Positions 1-12,433 of a stretch of 64,000 bases of DNA are shown one piece after another. The stretch is taken from assembly GCA_035235625.1 (NCBI GenBank), contig CP141147.1, forward strand, positions 4,391,001 to 4,455,000. The letters run 5' to 3'. A program made the translations under genes and the position numbers. The DNA is from Saururus chinensis (Eukaryota; Streptophyta; Magnoliopsida; Piperales; Saururaceae). The notes below the pieces were generated by a model, which made no database searches, was not told where the DNA came from, and saw only the letters and a list, made by a program, of their open reading frames with translations. Each line of letters starts with the position of its first letter. The first letter of the stretch is position 1.

Positions 1-790
1 GTATCACAATCAAATAATTTCATAGACAAAATTTATTTATAGAAAACAGAGTTACAAAATAACCCTAGAAAAATATTTCAAAAGAACTAAATTTCCTTAG
101 CAGAGCCTAGTTTTAGAATTTAAAACCCCCTACCTCAACATTTGATGAAGATTTTATTGGCTTTAGAGTTCTCTAATCACAAAACCAACCTCGCCATGAC
201 ATTTGGCATGCTCAATTTATGTATAATCACCTTTGGAACCACCCGAATTGGACTCAACATGGTTTAGAAACACAAAAATTAAGTTTGAGATGTGTATGAT
301 AAGAAGGGGTAGAAAAAGCATATTTCTTCCCTATTGATAGGCACGCATAGCGAGCCTCATCAGTGCGTGTGTTGCTACATGGTGCAACATTACGCCACTT
401 CCTGATGATGCCCCGCATGGCACTGACATGCTGCCATGTGTCTTCCTTATTTTTTTATTTTTCTTTTTCAAAAACTCAAAAATTCAAAATATCGTAACTT
501 TTTACCCTAAACTTAATTTCATGAATCGACAAGATTTACGAAACTAGACCCTATATGGGTAGGTTGTCCAACACTTTTTAAGTGGGTTTTGCCAATGTGA
601 CCGCCTCTTGAGGTCATAACTAACAACCTCAAAATCCGTTTTGTGCGGTTCCAGACTAATTATGCTCATTTTTCATAGCTCTATCATAACCCCAAGGAAA
701 CTTACTAAGTAAAATCTTCTAAATAAATAAACTTTACTAAAACTCTTTATTAAATCAAGAAAATCTTACCAGAAATTCAGGGTCGTTACA
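1..790 (-). mobile_element. Ty3/gypsy LTR remnant, truncated by the window edge
   Basis: The right end (about 770-790) reads AATTCAGGGTCGTTACA, the same terminus as both LTRs of the gypsy element at 39518-52988. A block at 541-600 (ACCC..ATGGGTAGGTTGTCC..ACTTTTTAAGTGGG) matches the corresponding block at 41020-41075 and 52738-52795. Read on the minus strand it therefore begins with the LTR 5' terminus TGTAACGACC. It is clearly diverged from the 39-53 kb copies, so it is an older or different subfamily. No internal retrotransposon sequence follows at 791, so it is either a solo LTR or a fragment. Confidence 0.7.
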
Positions 791-1457
791 TGTTTTTATT
801 CCAAATATGTTTAATGAAGAGAGTTTAGCCTACTTCTAATTCAAAAAACTCAATGCCAAATGACTTTTGGGCCTATCCCGGTCTCCAAATTAAAAAACTC
901 GGGATAAAATTGTCTCAAAGGACACTCAAGCTATTAGAATTTGTTGTTAGTTTCATTGTTTCTTCTTGGAACTCTTTAGGTAGTTTATAGATAAATTTTA
1001 TTTTTATTCTATAGAATTTTTTATCCTATTGATGAAAGATATTTCGGCATTAGAACAAAATTTTAGAGGCATATTCGATTCGGATATATTTGTTTGGATT
1101 CCCTTTTCATCAATTTGAAAGGGTTTGATTAGTATAAAAATGGGGTTCCTAAAATGATTCCTTCTTTTAGATCTTTGACCAAAATAAAAGGCATTTTGAG
1201 GTGAGTATTTAAAAGATATATATGTATATACTTATGGGACTTTATGGTTTACTGTTAATTTCTTCCTATTAGCAGTTTTTACCCCATGAGTTGTTTTTCA
1301 GAAATATTCTGTGGGTATTATCCTTCTCTTATTTAAATTTGCATATGAGTGAACAAGTGTTTTATGTTTGAGAACAATTTTTTTTTATTTTTAGAAAGAC
1401 TTCTTATCTCGAGAAATGAAAATGGAATATAGAAGACATTAATGTGAGTCTCGTTAA

Positions 1458-1494
1458 TGTGCAACCCATGCACCACATGCACATGGGTTGCACA
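1458..1494. repeat. Perfect 13-bp inverted repeat (hairpin)
   Basis: TGTGCAACCCATG at 1458-1470 is exactly complementary to 1482-1494, with an 11-nt loop. No T-tract follows that would suggest a Pol III terminator, and no larger structure is apparent. Confidence 0.75.
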
Positions 1495-1615
1495 ATTTGG
1501 ATTGTGTGGCTCCTATTACTTTGGGGACAAATGAGTTTTTATCAACCACCTACCCCCTTCATTTGTTGCAAGTTGTTGGATGACGATCTGACGACTCGTG
1601 ATGCACTAGGCACAT

Positions 1616-1627
<12 letters not shown>

Positions 1628-1652
<25 letters not shown>
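1628..1652. repeat. (TA)n microsatellite
   Basis: An uninterrupted alternating TA run of about 12 units. Confidence 0.9.
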
Positions 1653-1653
<1 letters not shown>

Positions 1654-2680
1654 ATCCTTATTCTCATATAAATATTAAGTATATTAAATTAAGAATAGAA
1701 ATCAACTAGAAGCATGTTTTTTCAAGAAATTACGAAAATTTACAATAAATACCACTAAATTGGTTTTCTAATGAAGAAAACGTAGTAATTCATATAATAA
1801 TCCAAATATTACAAAAAATTAACAGTAGAAAAATAACAATATAACAACACACATAATTCAAAAATCCTAAAATGAACCATATGAGGGGCAAAACTATTAG
1901 ATCTGTCCAAAGGTCAAGACGGTTATTTAACTCAGCACATAGACTTCAAAATTTTGAAAATTTTAAGTTGTCATAACTAATGAGATCACCTGTAAAATGT
2001 CAAAGTGTTTTCATATAGATATAAAAAATTATTATCTAAATCGTGCTTGTAATATGTCAGGTTTTATTTATTTCAAAAATCCATGAAAATTGTAATTAAT
2101 TCATAAAAAATGTTAAAAATACAATTGCAACCATTAAATTAGGCCATTAATTCTATAAAAAATTAATGATGCTAATGAACATTTATAACTATACAAATTA
2201 CATGAATTTCCCTTACCTCTTATTTTAGAATCCAAAATTGGTATCGCAATCTCAATTCCCATTACACAAAAGAAATATATAATCAGTTCTACTGAATATT
2301 TTGAAGCTAAAATGAAGGAAATGAACTAATGAATAAGAATTTCACAGGAGAGGGGGCTTGAAGAGAGATTATAGAAGGTAAAGAAAGTAGAGAGAGAAAG
2401 AAGTTAGAGAGACAATATCACAAACGTATTGACTATATATGGGTTTTTCCCATCTGTAAATGGATTACACTATTTTTCACAATTCACTATAATTTCCATG
2501 TAATAAGATGATGACACAAAAAAATTTGGATAATTCAAAGAAAATTGGGCGATAAAAAAATAGTTGATAGAGTCCTTCAGTAAAGTGATAAAATAAGGTT
2601 TTTTTAGTAAAGAGAGATAAAATGGATTTTACCAAATAACTTTTTTGTATGTACTCAAAAACATGATAGTCATAGTGCAA

Positions 2681-2959
2681 TGTTCTAATAGCTTGGATTT
2701 GTATTATTGGCTACACAAATAACGTATATCGTGTGTTTGGTCATACAACATGGTTGTTATGGTGCAAGAGGGCGACTGTGAGTGGCTATCGGATGACATC
2801 ACTCATTGTCTCCCTATTGCGCTGGCAGCCACTCACCATCCCCTCGTTGCAATGCCAGCACTCACCAAAACAACCATGTCAAAACAACCATGTCATGTAA
2901 CAAAATGCATAGAAGTTCTATTTGTGTAGCCGATAGTACGATACCAAGTTATTAGAACA
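2681..2959. mobile_element. 279-bp MITE with about 41-bp terminal inverted repeats
   Basis: The left end begins TGTTCTAATAGCTTGG and ends its repeat with GGCTACACAAATA at about 2722. The right end, read in reverse complement, begins TGTTCTAATAACTTGG and also reaches GGCTACACAAATA. The flanks share GTGCAA (2675-2680 and 2960-2965), a possible 6-bp target duplication. The interior is non-coding. Superfamily is uncertain: the duplication length fits neither a typical hAT (8 bp) nor Mutator (9 bp) element unless it has degraded. Confidence 0.8.
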
Positions 2960-2965
2960 GTGCAA

Positions 2966-4456
2966 GTGGCTATCCTATTTTCAAGCACACAATAATTTTG
3001 TCGTTCTCCAGTTCTCCAATTATCTAGATTTCAAGTTTCGTACAATAAGAAAGTTACACCATAGCAACCATAAATTGAAACCTTGGTGAAGAATATGCTC
3101 CTCAATCCAAGAAAAATAATATGCTCCACATTCCTTACAAAACTTTCACCCTAGAATTAAGAACATAATTTTCCTTCGAACCAAAGTCTTTTCTTCGTCA
3201 GCTCATGACTATGAAGACCAAAACTAAGTCCAACCCTAAACCCTTAGAAATGAATAGGAAGAAGAGATGACACGGTGGAAGAGTATGATGTCATCGGGGA
3301 AGATGATGACACTTGGGAGGATGCCTCCAGGGAATAAGATGCTTCTAGGGAGGAGGATGCTACCACAAAAGTAGAGACAAAAGTAGAGGAAACACAGAGG
3401 AGTGACTGGGCCAGAGATATTTGGTCTAACTATCAAAGGATGAACATTTGCCTGCATTTCCTACTGACAGTCAATGAAGAGTTCTAAGTGAAAAGGGTAG
3501 CTTTCTCCTTTCATGTCACATGCTTGGAAGTTGGCGTGTTTAGAAGTCTATTTAGGTAAGTAGCGGAAACAAGGTTACAAAATGGGTATATCACTAAACG
3601 AGGAGTCCAATTTGGTCAATTCCTCTAAGAAAATAGAGAGCATATGTGACACCTTGAGGAGAGATAAATTAGCATCCAAATGAGGAAAGATAAAGATTGG
3701 TGAATGGAGGGATCTACCATTGAACATTTTCCTTATTTGTAAGTAGGTGCTTCTTCTAGAAGTAATTTACCAATAAGTCTTGTTTCTAAAAACCATTTAC
3801 CAATAAGGACAAGGCTCCAAATTCATGAAAATGAGTCATGAGCCTAAACTCACTGATTAAACTTAGAACTATGGTAAAGATTCTAATTAAAGAAATTGAA
3901 AGTTTCTAAGTCTTAATATACACCCTTAAAATCAATGTAAACATTTTCCCGTATAAGGAAGGGTCAAAGGAATACTTGAACCATTATAGATAAATCTATG
4001 CCTACAATTTGAATGCGTGAATCGAAGTTCAGATGAAGAAGTTATGATTGTCTAAAGTTAGATTTAAAGTGTTGTTAATCACCCACTGAGTGTCATTGAT
4101 GCTCACTAATTTGACCATTGGACCTTTTTAATAGTATAAAATTTTCTATAAATGTAATTTTTATCTTAAATTTGTTATAAATTATAAAGAAATATCTAAT
4201 GAAATACCACCGAGAACATATAATTTAGCGTTCAAATGAGGAAATTATGGTCATTCAAAATTGGACTTGTTTTTACTGATGGGACACTGATGGATTGGTG
4301 ATCATGTCGATAATTGAGGTAGTTTTACTGATGGCCTCAAAAACCTCCTAGTTTGATGGTTATATACCAAATTTTGTTTTCATTCTCCCTTATAAATACC
4401 CTTTAAGGCCTTTTAGACTCTTATTTTCTTCAAAAATTTCTCAAAACCAAGAGGAA
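2966..4456. other. AT-rich intergenic DNA without a recognisable gene
   Basis: I find no conserved coding sequence. A GA-rich low-complexity block at about 3236-3460 gives an open frame on the minus strand through biased composition only. Confidence 0.5.
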
Positions 4457-4888
4457 TGTGACACCCCGTGTTCCGATTACGCCTAAACTGATGAATTAGG
4501 AGCAATTGTGTAATTTTTAATTAAGTTTTAGGGGGTTTCAAGGGATAAAATTCTCGTATTTAGTTAGAGCTCAAAGTAACGAGCGTAATGAACCAAAGAA
4601 CGAGCGAAAGTTACGGCCTCAGGAAATGTGCCACATGAAAGGGACCCACTTGAAAAGTATGAGATAACCTACCCATGTGTGGTCTAATTTCAAACAGCTC
4701 GTCAATACGAGTCCATTGGTACCAAGAACGCATAATTCCGACTTCAGGATAAGAAGTTATCGTGTTTTGAAGTTGGAATTGTCTTTATATAAAATAATAG
4801 ATTTAATGACATCAGCAGACCAAGCTGCCGGGTCGGCGCACCGAGTTGCTCTGCATAATCGCTGCCGTCCGCGCGCACCGCCATGTTG
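4457..4888 (+). mobile_element. LTR 5' fragment, plus orientation
   Basis: Begins TGTGACACCCCGTG. It carries the LTR blocks GTGCCACATG..GGGACCCACTTGAAAAGTATG and AACCTACCCATGTG..GGTCTA, then ..CAAGAACGCATAA, in the same order as the sense strand of the LTRs at 39518-41270 and 51331-52988. It then enters a short GC-rich tract and stops where integrase sequence in the opposite orientation begins (about 4888). It is therefore a truncated LTR joined to a pol gene that runs the other way. Confidence 0.65.
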
Positions 4889-6490
4889 CACATGAAAACC
4901 TCAGCAACAGTTGTGAAAGTATGTGGGTGAGAGAGTGCCAAAAAATGTGCATACTTAGATAGTATATCCACCATGACGAAGATGACAGATTTGTCGTAGA
5001 CCTTGGGTTATCCTTTAATGAAATCCATGCAAATATCCTCCTAGATGCATTCAGGAATCGGGAGTGGATGAAGAAGACCTGAGGGAGTGGTAGAATCGCT
5101 CTTAACACATTGGCAATGTCACATTGGGCCACAAATTGGTGGATAACATGTTTAAGACCACGCCAGGCAAAGCTCTTAGGCACCCTTTTATATGTGTGAA
5201 CTATCCCCTCATGTCCAGAAGCAGGCGTAGAGTGACCAAGATGTAAAATATCCCTACGCAACTACTCGAAGTTAGGTACCCAAAGACAACCACGCCATAG
5301 TAGGAAACCGTCACGCAAAGCAAAATTATGTGAGAAAGAAGGATCGTCACGTAGGCGCATAACAAGGGCATATGTATCATCATCGGTCTCATAAGCCACT
5401 TGTAAGTCTTTTAGAAAAGGAAAAACCGGGGCAAAAATCGCCTGAAGTGTGGCATCCTCATGTAGTCGTGATAAGGCATCAGTGGTACAATTCTCGAGGC
5501 CACGCTTATAGATCAATTCACAATCATAGCTCAGTAACTTAGAGACCCAATGCGGAGGTTGCCACATGTTGATCCATAAAGTATTAAAAAGGCTGATGAT
5601 CTGTCCGAATGATAAAGTGACGACCTAAAAGGTATGGCCACCATTTAGTCACAACATAGACGATAGCCAACATCTCATGCTCATAAACAGATAATAGTCA
5701 AGAACGACTAGACAAAGCCTTGCTATAAAAGGTGATGGGGCAATCATCTTGCATAAGAACTGCACCAAGACCAACATCAAAAGCATCACTTTCAACAATA
5801 AAAGTCTTGGCAAAGTCTGAAAGAGCAAGAACATGTGTAGAAATGAGGACCTCTTTGACTGTAATAAAAGAACGTGCGGTCGAATCAAACCATACAAAAA
5901 CACCCTTTTTCAACAAAGACATCAAGGTGCTACAATAACGCGCATAGGAAGAGATGAAACATCTATAATAACCTGTAAGGCCAAGAAATTCAAGTAGAGC
6001 ACATCGGGTAGAAGGTTGAGGCCAATCCGAAACACTAGAAATCTTGCTCGAGTCGGTGGCAACGCCGTGGACTGAAATAATGTCTCAAATACTCAACTTG
6101 TTGGCAACTAAAAGAGAACTTGGACTGCTTCAATAAGAGTTGTACCCATGGAGGAGTATGAAAATAGAACATAGGTGCAACAAGTGGTCCTCCCAAGTAG
6201 GGCTATAAATCAGGATATTATTAAGGAAAACAAAAACAAAGCAACATAGATAGGTTCAGAAGACATTGTTCATCAAGCACTGGAAGGTGCCGAGAGCATT
6301 AGTAAGGCCAAATGGCATGACTAAGAACTCATAATGCCCATCATGAGTACAAAAGGTTGTCTTAGAAATATTGTTAGGATGCATATAGATCTGATAATAA
6401 CCAAAATGGAGGTCCAACTTCGAAGAGAATTAGGCTTCTGATAACTCGTCAAGCAACTCTTCGATGATAGAAATAGGGTACCTATCCTTT
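4889..6490 (-). pseudogene. Ty3/gypsy pol, 3' half: RT, RNase H and integrase remnant
   Basis: Read on the minus strand from 6490 down, the frames give the RT core (GYYQIYMHP, then [15 protein letters not shown] at about 6300-6350), RNase H (FIVESDAFDVGLGAVLMQ at about 5750-5850), the RNase H end with a CTTDALSR motif, the integrase zinc-binding region (GHEGIVHTYKR at about 5200) and the start of the integrase core (VDILSKYAHFLALSHP at about 4930). These belong to several frames separated by stops and frameshifts. The RT active site, normally F-V-D-D, reads F-L-N-N near 6215, so both catalytic aspartates are lost. Homology stops at about 4890, before the rest of the integrase core. The 5' half of the same gene lies beyond the insertion at 6491-11445. 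Confidence 0.85.
6486..6490. repeat. Left target-site duplication CCTTT
   Basis: CCTTT here and at 11446-11450 flank the 4,955-bp insertion exactly. Removing the insertion plus one copy rejoins the host RT reading frame across the site. Confidence 0.9.
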
Positions 6491-8389
6491 TATAATGTCC
6501 CTGAATTTTCTACGATTTTTTGTGATTTTCCTGCTATTTTTTTTCTGGTCATTTTCGGTGGGAAAATGTGACGCCTCGGCGTATTCGTATTTATGTATTT
6601 TTCCCCCATATTTATACCTGTAGAGTTGGGTGTGGGGCTTAGTCATAGGCCATAGGCCTCGCTGCGCTCTTACGGTGCGAATTTTGGAGCTACAATGCGT
6701 AACCAGTGAGTTAACGCACATTAGGGACATGAATGTAAAAAAAAAGATGAATAGTAAAATCACGGCTTAAAAGCCGATCCAGTAAGTTTCGTTCTAGAAA
6801 CTTACAAAAGAAAATTTTGACGTCCAGAGAAAAGAGAAAACCCGAGCCTATTTCCGATCGCTTCGTTCTCCCTCCTCCGTGGTCGGATTCCTTCGATTCT
6901 TGTCAGGATCCGCTTTGCCTCACTGCCACGAGTCCGTAGGTACAAGCTATGACCGCCGCCACGGCCTCTTCGCACCTCCACGAGGTACCGAACCTTTTTC
7001 GGGTTTTTTCTCTCCTATAATCCCGTTTTTGAGCTGTGGGTGTACGATTTTGATGTCGTTTGCGGCCGCTCTCAACTAGACTTATGTTTAGTTGGCCGCT
7101 AGGAACCCATAGGCGCTAGCTAGAGCCGCCGCCATGCTTTCTTCGCTCCGTGGTGAGCTACTGGTCTTTTTGGTCGGGTTTTAGTTACTATTCCCTTTTC
7201 ACTGTCTGAAGCATTTTTGAGACGCCGGTGTTTCTGGTCGTCGTCCGGCCACCGGACAGACTCTGGTTGGACCCGTCCAGCCTACCTTGACCTGGTGTCG
7301 GTAGGGGTTTACCATTTCCAACCCCACCCCGCCTCTATTGCCTTGCTCCGCCCGATTAGACGCTTTGGGGGCGTCTCGGGTCGCTAGCATCGACGAGTCG
7401 TGGGCCATTTGGCCATCGTGGGCTCTGCCCCGGCTCGGCTACAGTGAGGGCCAGCCTCACTTGGCCCAATTATACCTCCGCTCGGAGTGGGCCGCTTACC
7501 TTTGCCCTATACCGTGCAAGATGCACAACCGCCCGCACCATGGTGTTGGTTGTGGGTGGCGATCGGCGATGTCGCCGTTTCGATCGGCCACCACTTCCTA
7601 GCCATAGCTCAGTTGCCCCTTTGTGGGCCTTGGGCCGCTACCATCCGACCCATCTCCCCCTAGAGTGGTCCTTTGGGTCGCGTGTGCATGTGGCCACGCA
7701 TGTGTTTTTAGGTTTAGGCGTTGTATTTGTGCTGCCTGACCGTCGGTTGGCTCTGCCACCGAATAGAGTTGACATTAGAGTCCTCCTCCAACTCTCCACT
7801 ATCCTTGAGAGTCGCCCCATGCCCTCCGCCCTTATGTGGACCCTTGTTGACGCAAAATCGCCGCCGTTGGGTGCTGTCCATGGCCGATTTCAACGTCTTC
7901 CGGCTGACCGAGTACTTCTCAACTGCCGGCCAACTGTTAATGAGTTCACCTTCGATTTTTGGTCGCACCACCATTATTGTTGGCACGACCTTTCTCCCGG
8001 CTGCCCCTAGTGTGCCGCCGTAGATTGCGGACTTTGCCACTTTGACATTTGACACCCTGTTTGGCCGTGAGTAGTTCCGGCGTTTCCTAAATCCTCGGGA
8101 CGGCAACTCTCTCAGCTAGGCAATGCCTTTGGCCGCTAACTCCGCCGCCGACGCCGCCGCCGTCATGTGCTCGCCATCAAACGTCATGATTACGAAGTAG
8201 GGGAGCTTTGAACTCGTAATTTCATGATAGCATGCTTTGAATGAATAGCAGCATGCTAGGTTTGTATGATTCCATGCTTTGGATGTTAAGTAACGATCCG
8301 ATTGCATGATGTGCATGTAAGCATGATTATATGGTATGTTGAAATGCATATGACGTTCATGTTGGCTGTAAGTATGTTGGATGTATGCA

Positions 8390-9015
8390 TCTGCTAGTGA
8401 TGGCTAGCGTGTTTGTTGGTAAGCTTCGTATGTGTATGTATGTGCTAGTGATGTCTAGCGTGTATGTTTGAAGTATGTATGGATTATGCATGTGCTAGTG
8501 ATGGCTAGCGTGCATGTTTGAAGTATGTATGGATTATACATGTGATAGTGATGGCTAACGTATATGTTTGACGTATGTATGCATGTGCTAGTGATGGCTA
8601 GAGTGCATGTTTGACGTATGTATGGATGTGCTAGTGATGGCTAGCGTGCATGTTTGAAGTATGTATGGATTATACATGTGCTAGTGATGGCTAGCGTATA
8701 TGTTTGACGTATGTATGCATGTGCTAGTGATGGCTAGTGTGCATGTTTGACGTATGTATGGATGTGCTAGTGATGGCTAGTGTGCATGTTTGAAGTATGT
8801 ATGGATTATACATGTGCTAGTGATGGCTAGTGTACATGTTTGATGTATGCATGTGCTAGTGATGGCTAGCGTGCATGTTTGAAGTATGTATGGATTATAC
8901 ATGTGCTAGTGATGGCTAGCGTATATGTTTGACATGTGTATGCATGTGCTAGTGATGACTAGCGTGTATGTTTGATGTATGTATAAATGTGTATGTATGT
9001 GCTAGTGAGCATGTT
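8390..9015 (+). repeat. Minisatellite, 13 full units plus one partial
   Basis: The core CTAGTGATGGCTAG followed by (C/T)GT..ATGTTTGA.GTATGTATG recurs at about 8394, 8446, 8494, 8544, 8588, 8629, 8680, 8723, 8766, 8817, 8854, 8904 and 8948, with a partial unit at 9001. Spacing is 37-53 bp; longer units carry an additional GGATTATACAT. It lies inside giant LTR copy 1. Copy 3 has six units and copy 2 about one. Confidence 0.9.
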
Positions 9016-10285
9016 TGTAAACTGCGTATGTATGACCGTATGTGTATGTTATACGTATGTGACATACGTATGTATGATGGCTATTGGCCTATGCTATGGT
9101 TATGTGTAAGTGTATGTGGGCAGAAATATGGGCGATGGACAGTAAGAGGTGACCGAGGTTTCGTTTGGATTTGGATATGGATGAGTAAGCATATGATGGA
9201 TGGTAGAGGATATGAGTATGACGGGAGAGGGTTGGAACGGTTTGTTTGGTTTGGATTAGAATGTATGATTGGGGGATGATCAGACAGTAAGAGTGTGCAT
9301 AATTATACAAGCATAACGTACAAATTAAGAAGTGAAAAGTAAGCTCAATAAGTGAGGTATAAGTAAGTCAGTGATAACTAGGGTTGGCTCTGAGGAGCTT
9401 CATTTGACGATGTTAGTGTAAGATGATTTGGCCATAAGAGGATGGCGGAGTATGTAAGACTGTAAGATTTTGGTGTACGATGAGTTTTGATCCTTATATG
9501 GACGGGTTAAGGAAGTCTGCTGCCCTAACGAACTAGGGTTTTGGATCGGGCTCAGCTTCGGTTTGATCAGTTGAGCACTGTGAGTTTGTGTGGCATAATT
9601 GTACTGCATAATATACTTAATTCAAACTTGAATTATAAGCACAACTAATTATAGCGTTGTGAGTTTGAGACCTGAAAGTTCGACAGATTAAGTTCCGTGT
9701 TCAAGCTAGCCAATAATGAGTCGGCTGAGCATTGATCATGTCTTGCCATGGTGTTTATCTTGCTGGATGTTGTCTGTGTGCTGTGTAGAGCACTGGACGT
9801 CTGTTGCTCTGTTGAGAGCGATGTTTGTTTTTGATTTGGTCTGTGTGTTGTATAAGCCCAGACGTTTGATGCTCTGTTGAGAGCGATGTTTGTTTTCGAT
9901 TTGGTCTGTGTGCTATATGAAGCCCAGACGTTTGATGCTATATTGAGAGCTCTGTATTATTTCCGCCCAAGGGGCACTGTATGATTCTGGCCAAGAGTGG
10001 CATTGGCACTATAAGACCCATTATGGTGGGCAATTCTCTGACACTATAAGACCCATTATGGTGGGCAACTGTATGACCCCTTATGTGTGAGTGTTTATGT
10101 TTGCGCGCTCAAGTAAGTAGTATCATGGACCTACTCTTACCTGTTTGACCCCGTGCCCCATGAGCACTGGTGTGCCTTGCCTTCGGAAAATTCCATGGCG
10201 TCTAGTCACTCCCCAGAGGTTAAGGCGATGCCCCAGTGGCATTCTTTTCTGCTTCGACGTTGGAGCTTATTAGTTGTAATGAGCT

Positions 10286-10640
10286 TCAGTGGTCGATAGT
10301 ATGTGTATAATTGTAAGAGTATGAGTATGTGTACGACTGTATGAGAGTGAATATGAGCACGACTGTAAGAGTATGAGTACAATTATAAGAGTAAGACTGT
10401 AAGCATATGAATCCGAGTAAGACTGTAAGAGTAAGTTTCTGTGCAAGACTGTAAGTGTAAGTTTCTGAGTAAGACAGTAAGTGTAAGATGTACGAGTAAG
10501 GTCGTACGAGTAAGTGTAAGATGTATGAGTAAGGTCGTACGAGTAAATGTAAGATTGTACGAGTAAGGTCGTACAAGTATGTGTAAGTTGTATGTATGCG
10601 TTCGATGGTACGAGTAAGTTTGTAAGACCCTGGATAAGGG
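10286..10640 (+). repeat. Degenerate short tandem repeats (GTAAGAGTATGAGTA type)
   Basis: Repeated GACTGTAAGAGTAAG / GTACGAGTAAGGTCGTACGAG motifs run through this stretch of giant LTR copy 1. Equivalent tracts occur at about 22800-23140 (inverted, copy 2), 48340-48640 (copy 3) and 62310-62400 (inverted, copy 4). They open long Tyr/Thr/Leu/Ser-rich frames that are artefacts of the repeat. Confidence 0.75.
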
Positions 10641-11450
10641 TGTTTGTGTAAGTCTAATTTGATAGTATGATTTTTGCACGATGGTGCATCTGGTATGATT
10701 TGTGACACGATGGTGCATTTGGTATGTTTTTGGCGAGATGGTGTATCTAGTATGATTTTGGCACGATGGTGCATTTGGTATGACTGTATGCGTATGCGCA
10801 TGATATTTATATGCTTGGGTGCTTCATGTTTGAGTTGCATGAACGCATGTATTTTATGAACTTATTGAGTTCACTGGTTAGAATTCCCCTACTGGGTATT
10901 TTCCTACTGAGTATGAAAATACTCATTACCCTACTTTTTTTAGCCCCGTTGTTTGGGAGACATTTGCAGGTTTGTGATAGAGAGCTCCTAGAGATGGATG
11001 CTCATTTCAGCGGAGGATTGATTCCCGTTGACTCAGGTATATGCTTGACTCACTACGAGTTTATTTGTGCCACGATCTGATGTATTGGGTGAGATGAACA
11101 TTAAGATGTTTATTCTTTCTAGACTTTAGTTTGGATTAGACTGTGGACTGTTATGGGACTTGCACTCAGGGATGCCTGAGAGAGTTTTGTATTTAAAGTC
11201 TATGGTCATAGCAATTTATTCGTATGGTTGTTTTTAAGTAGCGCCTGAGGATATTTGCTTTGGTTGTACGATGGTTAATCGAATGAGAAAAACTTTGGAT
11301 GAGGAAAACTGATGTGTTATGTTTTAAATTATAAAACTGTTTTATCAGGTTTTGTATTCGTCATTTTCTCCAATTTATAGCAGTTATATTGCAAAAAAAT
11401 TTCGTAAATTTTGAGGAAAATGTATGAAAAACCACGGGCGTTACACCTTT

Positions 11451-12433
11451 AAAGTAATAAGGTTAAGAGCCCTATTGTTCACAAAAAAATGTCATGACCC
11501 ATCTTTCTTGTAGACAAGGAGGATAGGAGAGGAGGAAGACGATTGACTAGGTTGGATAATGCTAGAAGATATCATCTCGCGAACCAGATGTTTAATCTTT
11601 GTCTTCTAGACATGCGGATAGCGGTATGGGCGAACATTGGCGGGAGGAGCACTAGGCTAAATAAGCATCCAATGGTCATAAGAATGGACCAGCAGTAAGC
11701 CCTTTGGTTCCTCGAAGATAGACTAATGCTCATCTAAGAGAGTAGCCAAAGCGGGCAGAGTATTGTCGGGCTGGGAAACCTCAGCTGAAAGGAGGTCCTA
11801 TAGCAAGAGTACATGACAATGATAATGAGAAAGAGTCCCATATGCTTCAGCAAACTGGAGCCGGCCTAGTGGATGAACAGTGATATACATCGGCTTGTCC
11901 CTATAAGTGAAGTCCATAGTCATATGGTGGAAGTCACAAGAAACATGACATAAGTCATCAAGCTATTGAACACCAAGAACAACATCAACCCCCTTAGTTG
12001 GAAGCAGAAATAAATCTATAATATATGTCTGACCCAGCAATAATAATTCGACCTTATACGGGTTCCATTACCAATCAATACATCAAAAATCTCGATCATT
12101 AATAGGATAGCCAAGGTGATGAGCAACTCGATCATTAATGAAATTATGAGTACTCCCACTATCAATCAAAATAGAGACTGGTAGCTTCTTAATCAAACGC
12201 TTAACACACATAGTACATGGAGTATAAGTGCTCGCAAAGGCTTGGAGGGTAATCTCCATATCACATGCCTTTATAATGTCAAATGCAAGCTTGTTATAAT
12301 CATCACCATTATCCTCCACGAAGTCCTCGTCAAAACACTCATCAATCATAAATAATTTCTGAGTCGTGCAGCGATGTCCAAGGGTATATTTCTCATCACA
12401 ATAACATAAACCCTTGGAACAACGATCATTCAT
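11451..12433 (-). pseudogene. Ty3/gypsy zinc knuckle, protease and 5' half of RT
   Basis: Minus strand. 12433-12083 encodes a Cys-rich zinc-knuckle tail (CSKGLCYCDEKYTLGHRC) and a retropepsin with the active-site motif DSGSTHNFI. Below 12080 the frame continues, with interruptions, into the region linking protease and RT, and ends at the insertion point with the RT motif ..NRALNLITLK. The RT resumes at 6485 as DRYPISIIEELLDEL, so the two halves were one gene. Part of the old minus-strand element with the segment at 4889-6490. Confidence 0.8.

Larger units (their letters stand above)
791..2674. other. AT-rich intergenic DNA without a recognisable gene
   Basis: I see no conserved protein in any frame. 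Contents are a 13-bp-arm hairpin at 1458-1494, a (TA)n run at about 1628-1652, and a purine-rich GA stretch at about 2340-2415. Open frames in this stretch are short and of biased composition. Confidence 0.5.
6491..11445 (+). mobile_element. Giant solo LTR, copy 1 (4,955 bp)
   Basis: Starts TATAATGTCCCTGA (copy 3 has the canonical TGTAATGTCCC) and ends GGGCGTTACA, with perfect 5-bp flanking duplications. It is collinear with copy 3 at 44930-49419 and, inverted, with copy 2 at 22119-26873. No gag, pol, primer site or second terminal repeat lies inside, so a solo LTR left by recombination is the simplest reading. Internal order: AT-rich 5' end; GC-rich block at about 6850-8110; minisatellite at 8390-9015; AT-rich part; short GTAAGAGTATGAGTA-type repeats at about 10290-10640; hairpin CTGAGTATGAAAATACTCA near 10907; 3' end. 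Long open frames in the GC-rich block exist on both strands, are not conserved among copies, and are not called as genes. Confidence 0.85.

Noticed and set aside
3236..3457. 73-codon minus-strand frame rich in Ile, Leu and Phe
   Set aside because: Antisense of a GA-rich low-complexity tract.
7444..8106. Overlapping open frames of 100-188 codons on both strands
   Set aside because: They come from the GC-rich block of giant LTR copy 1; the matching block in copy 3 (45617-46494) does not conserve the same frames, and no domain is recognisable.
8390..9015. CRISPR-like array of regularly spaced repeats
   Set aside because: The intervening sequences are themselves repeated, there are no unique spacers or cas genes, and this is a plant LTR. 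It is a minisatellite.
10286..10840. 184-codon minus-strand frame rich in Tyr, Thr and Leu
   Set aside because: It is the translation of short GTAAGAGTA-type tandem repeats, not a protein.
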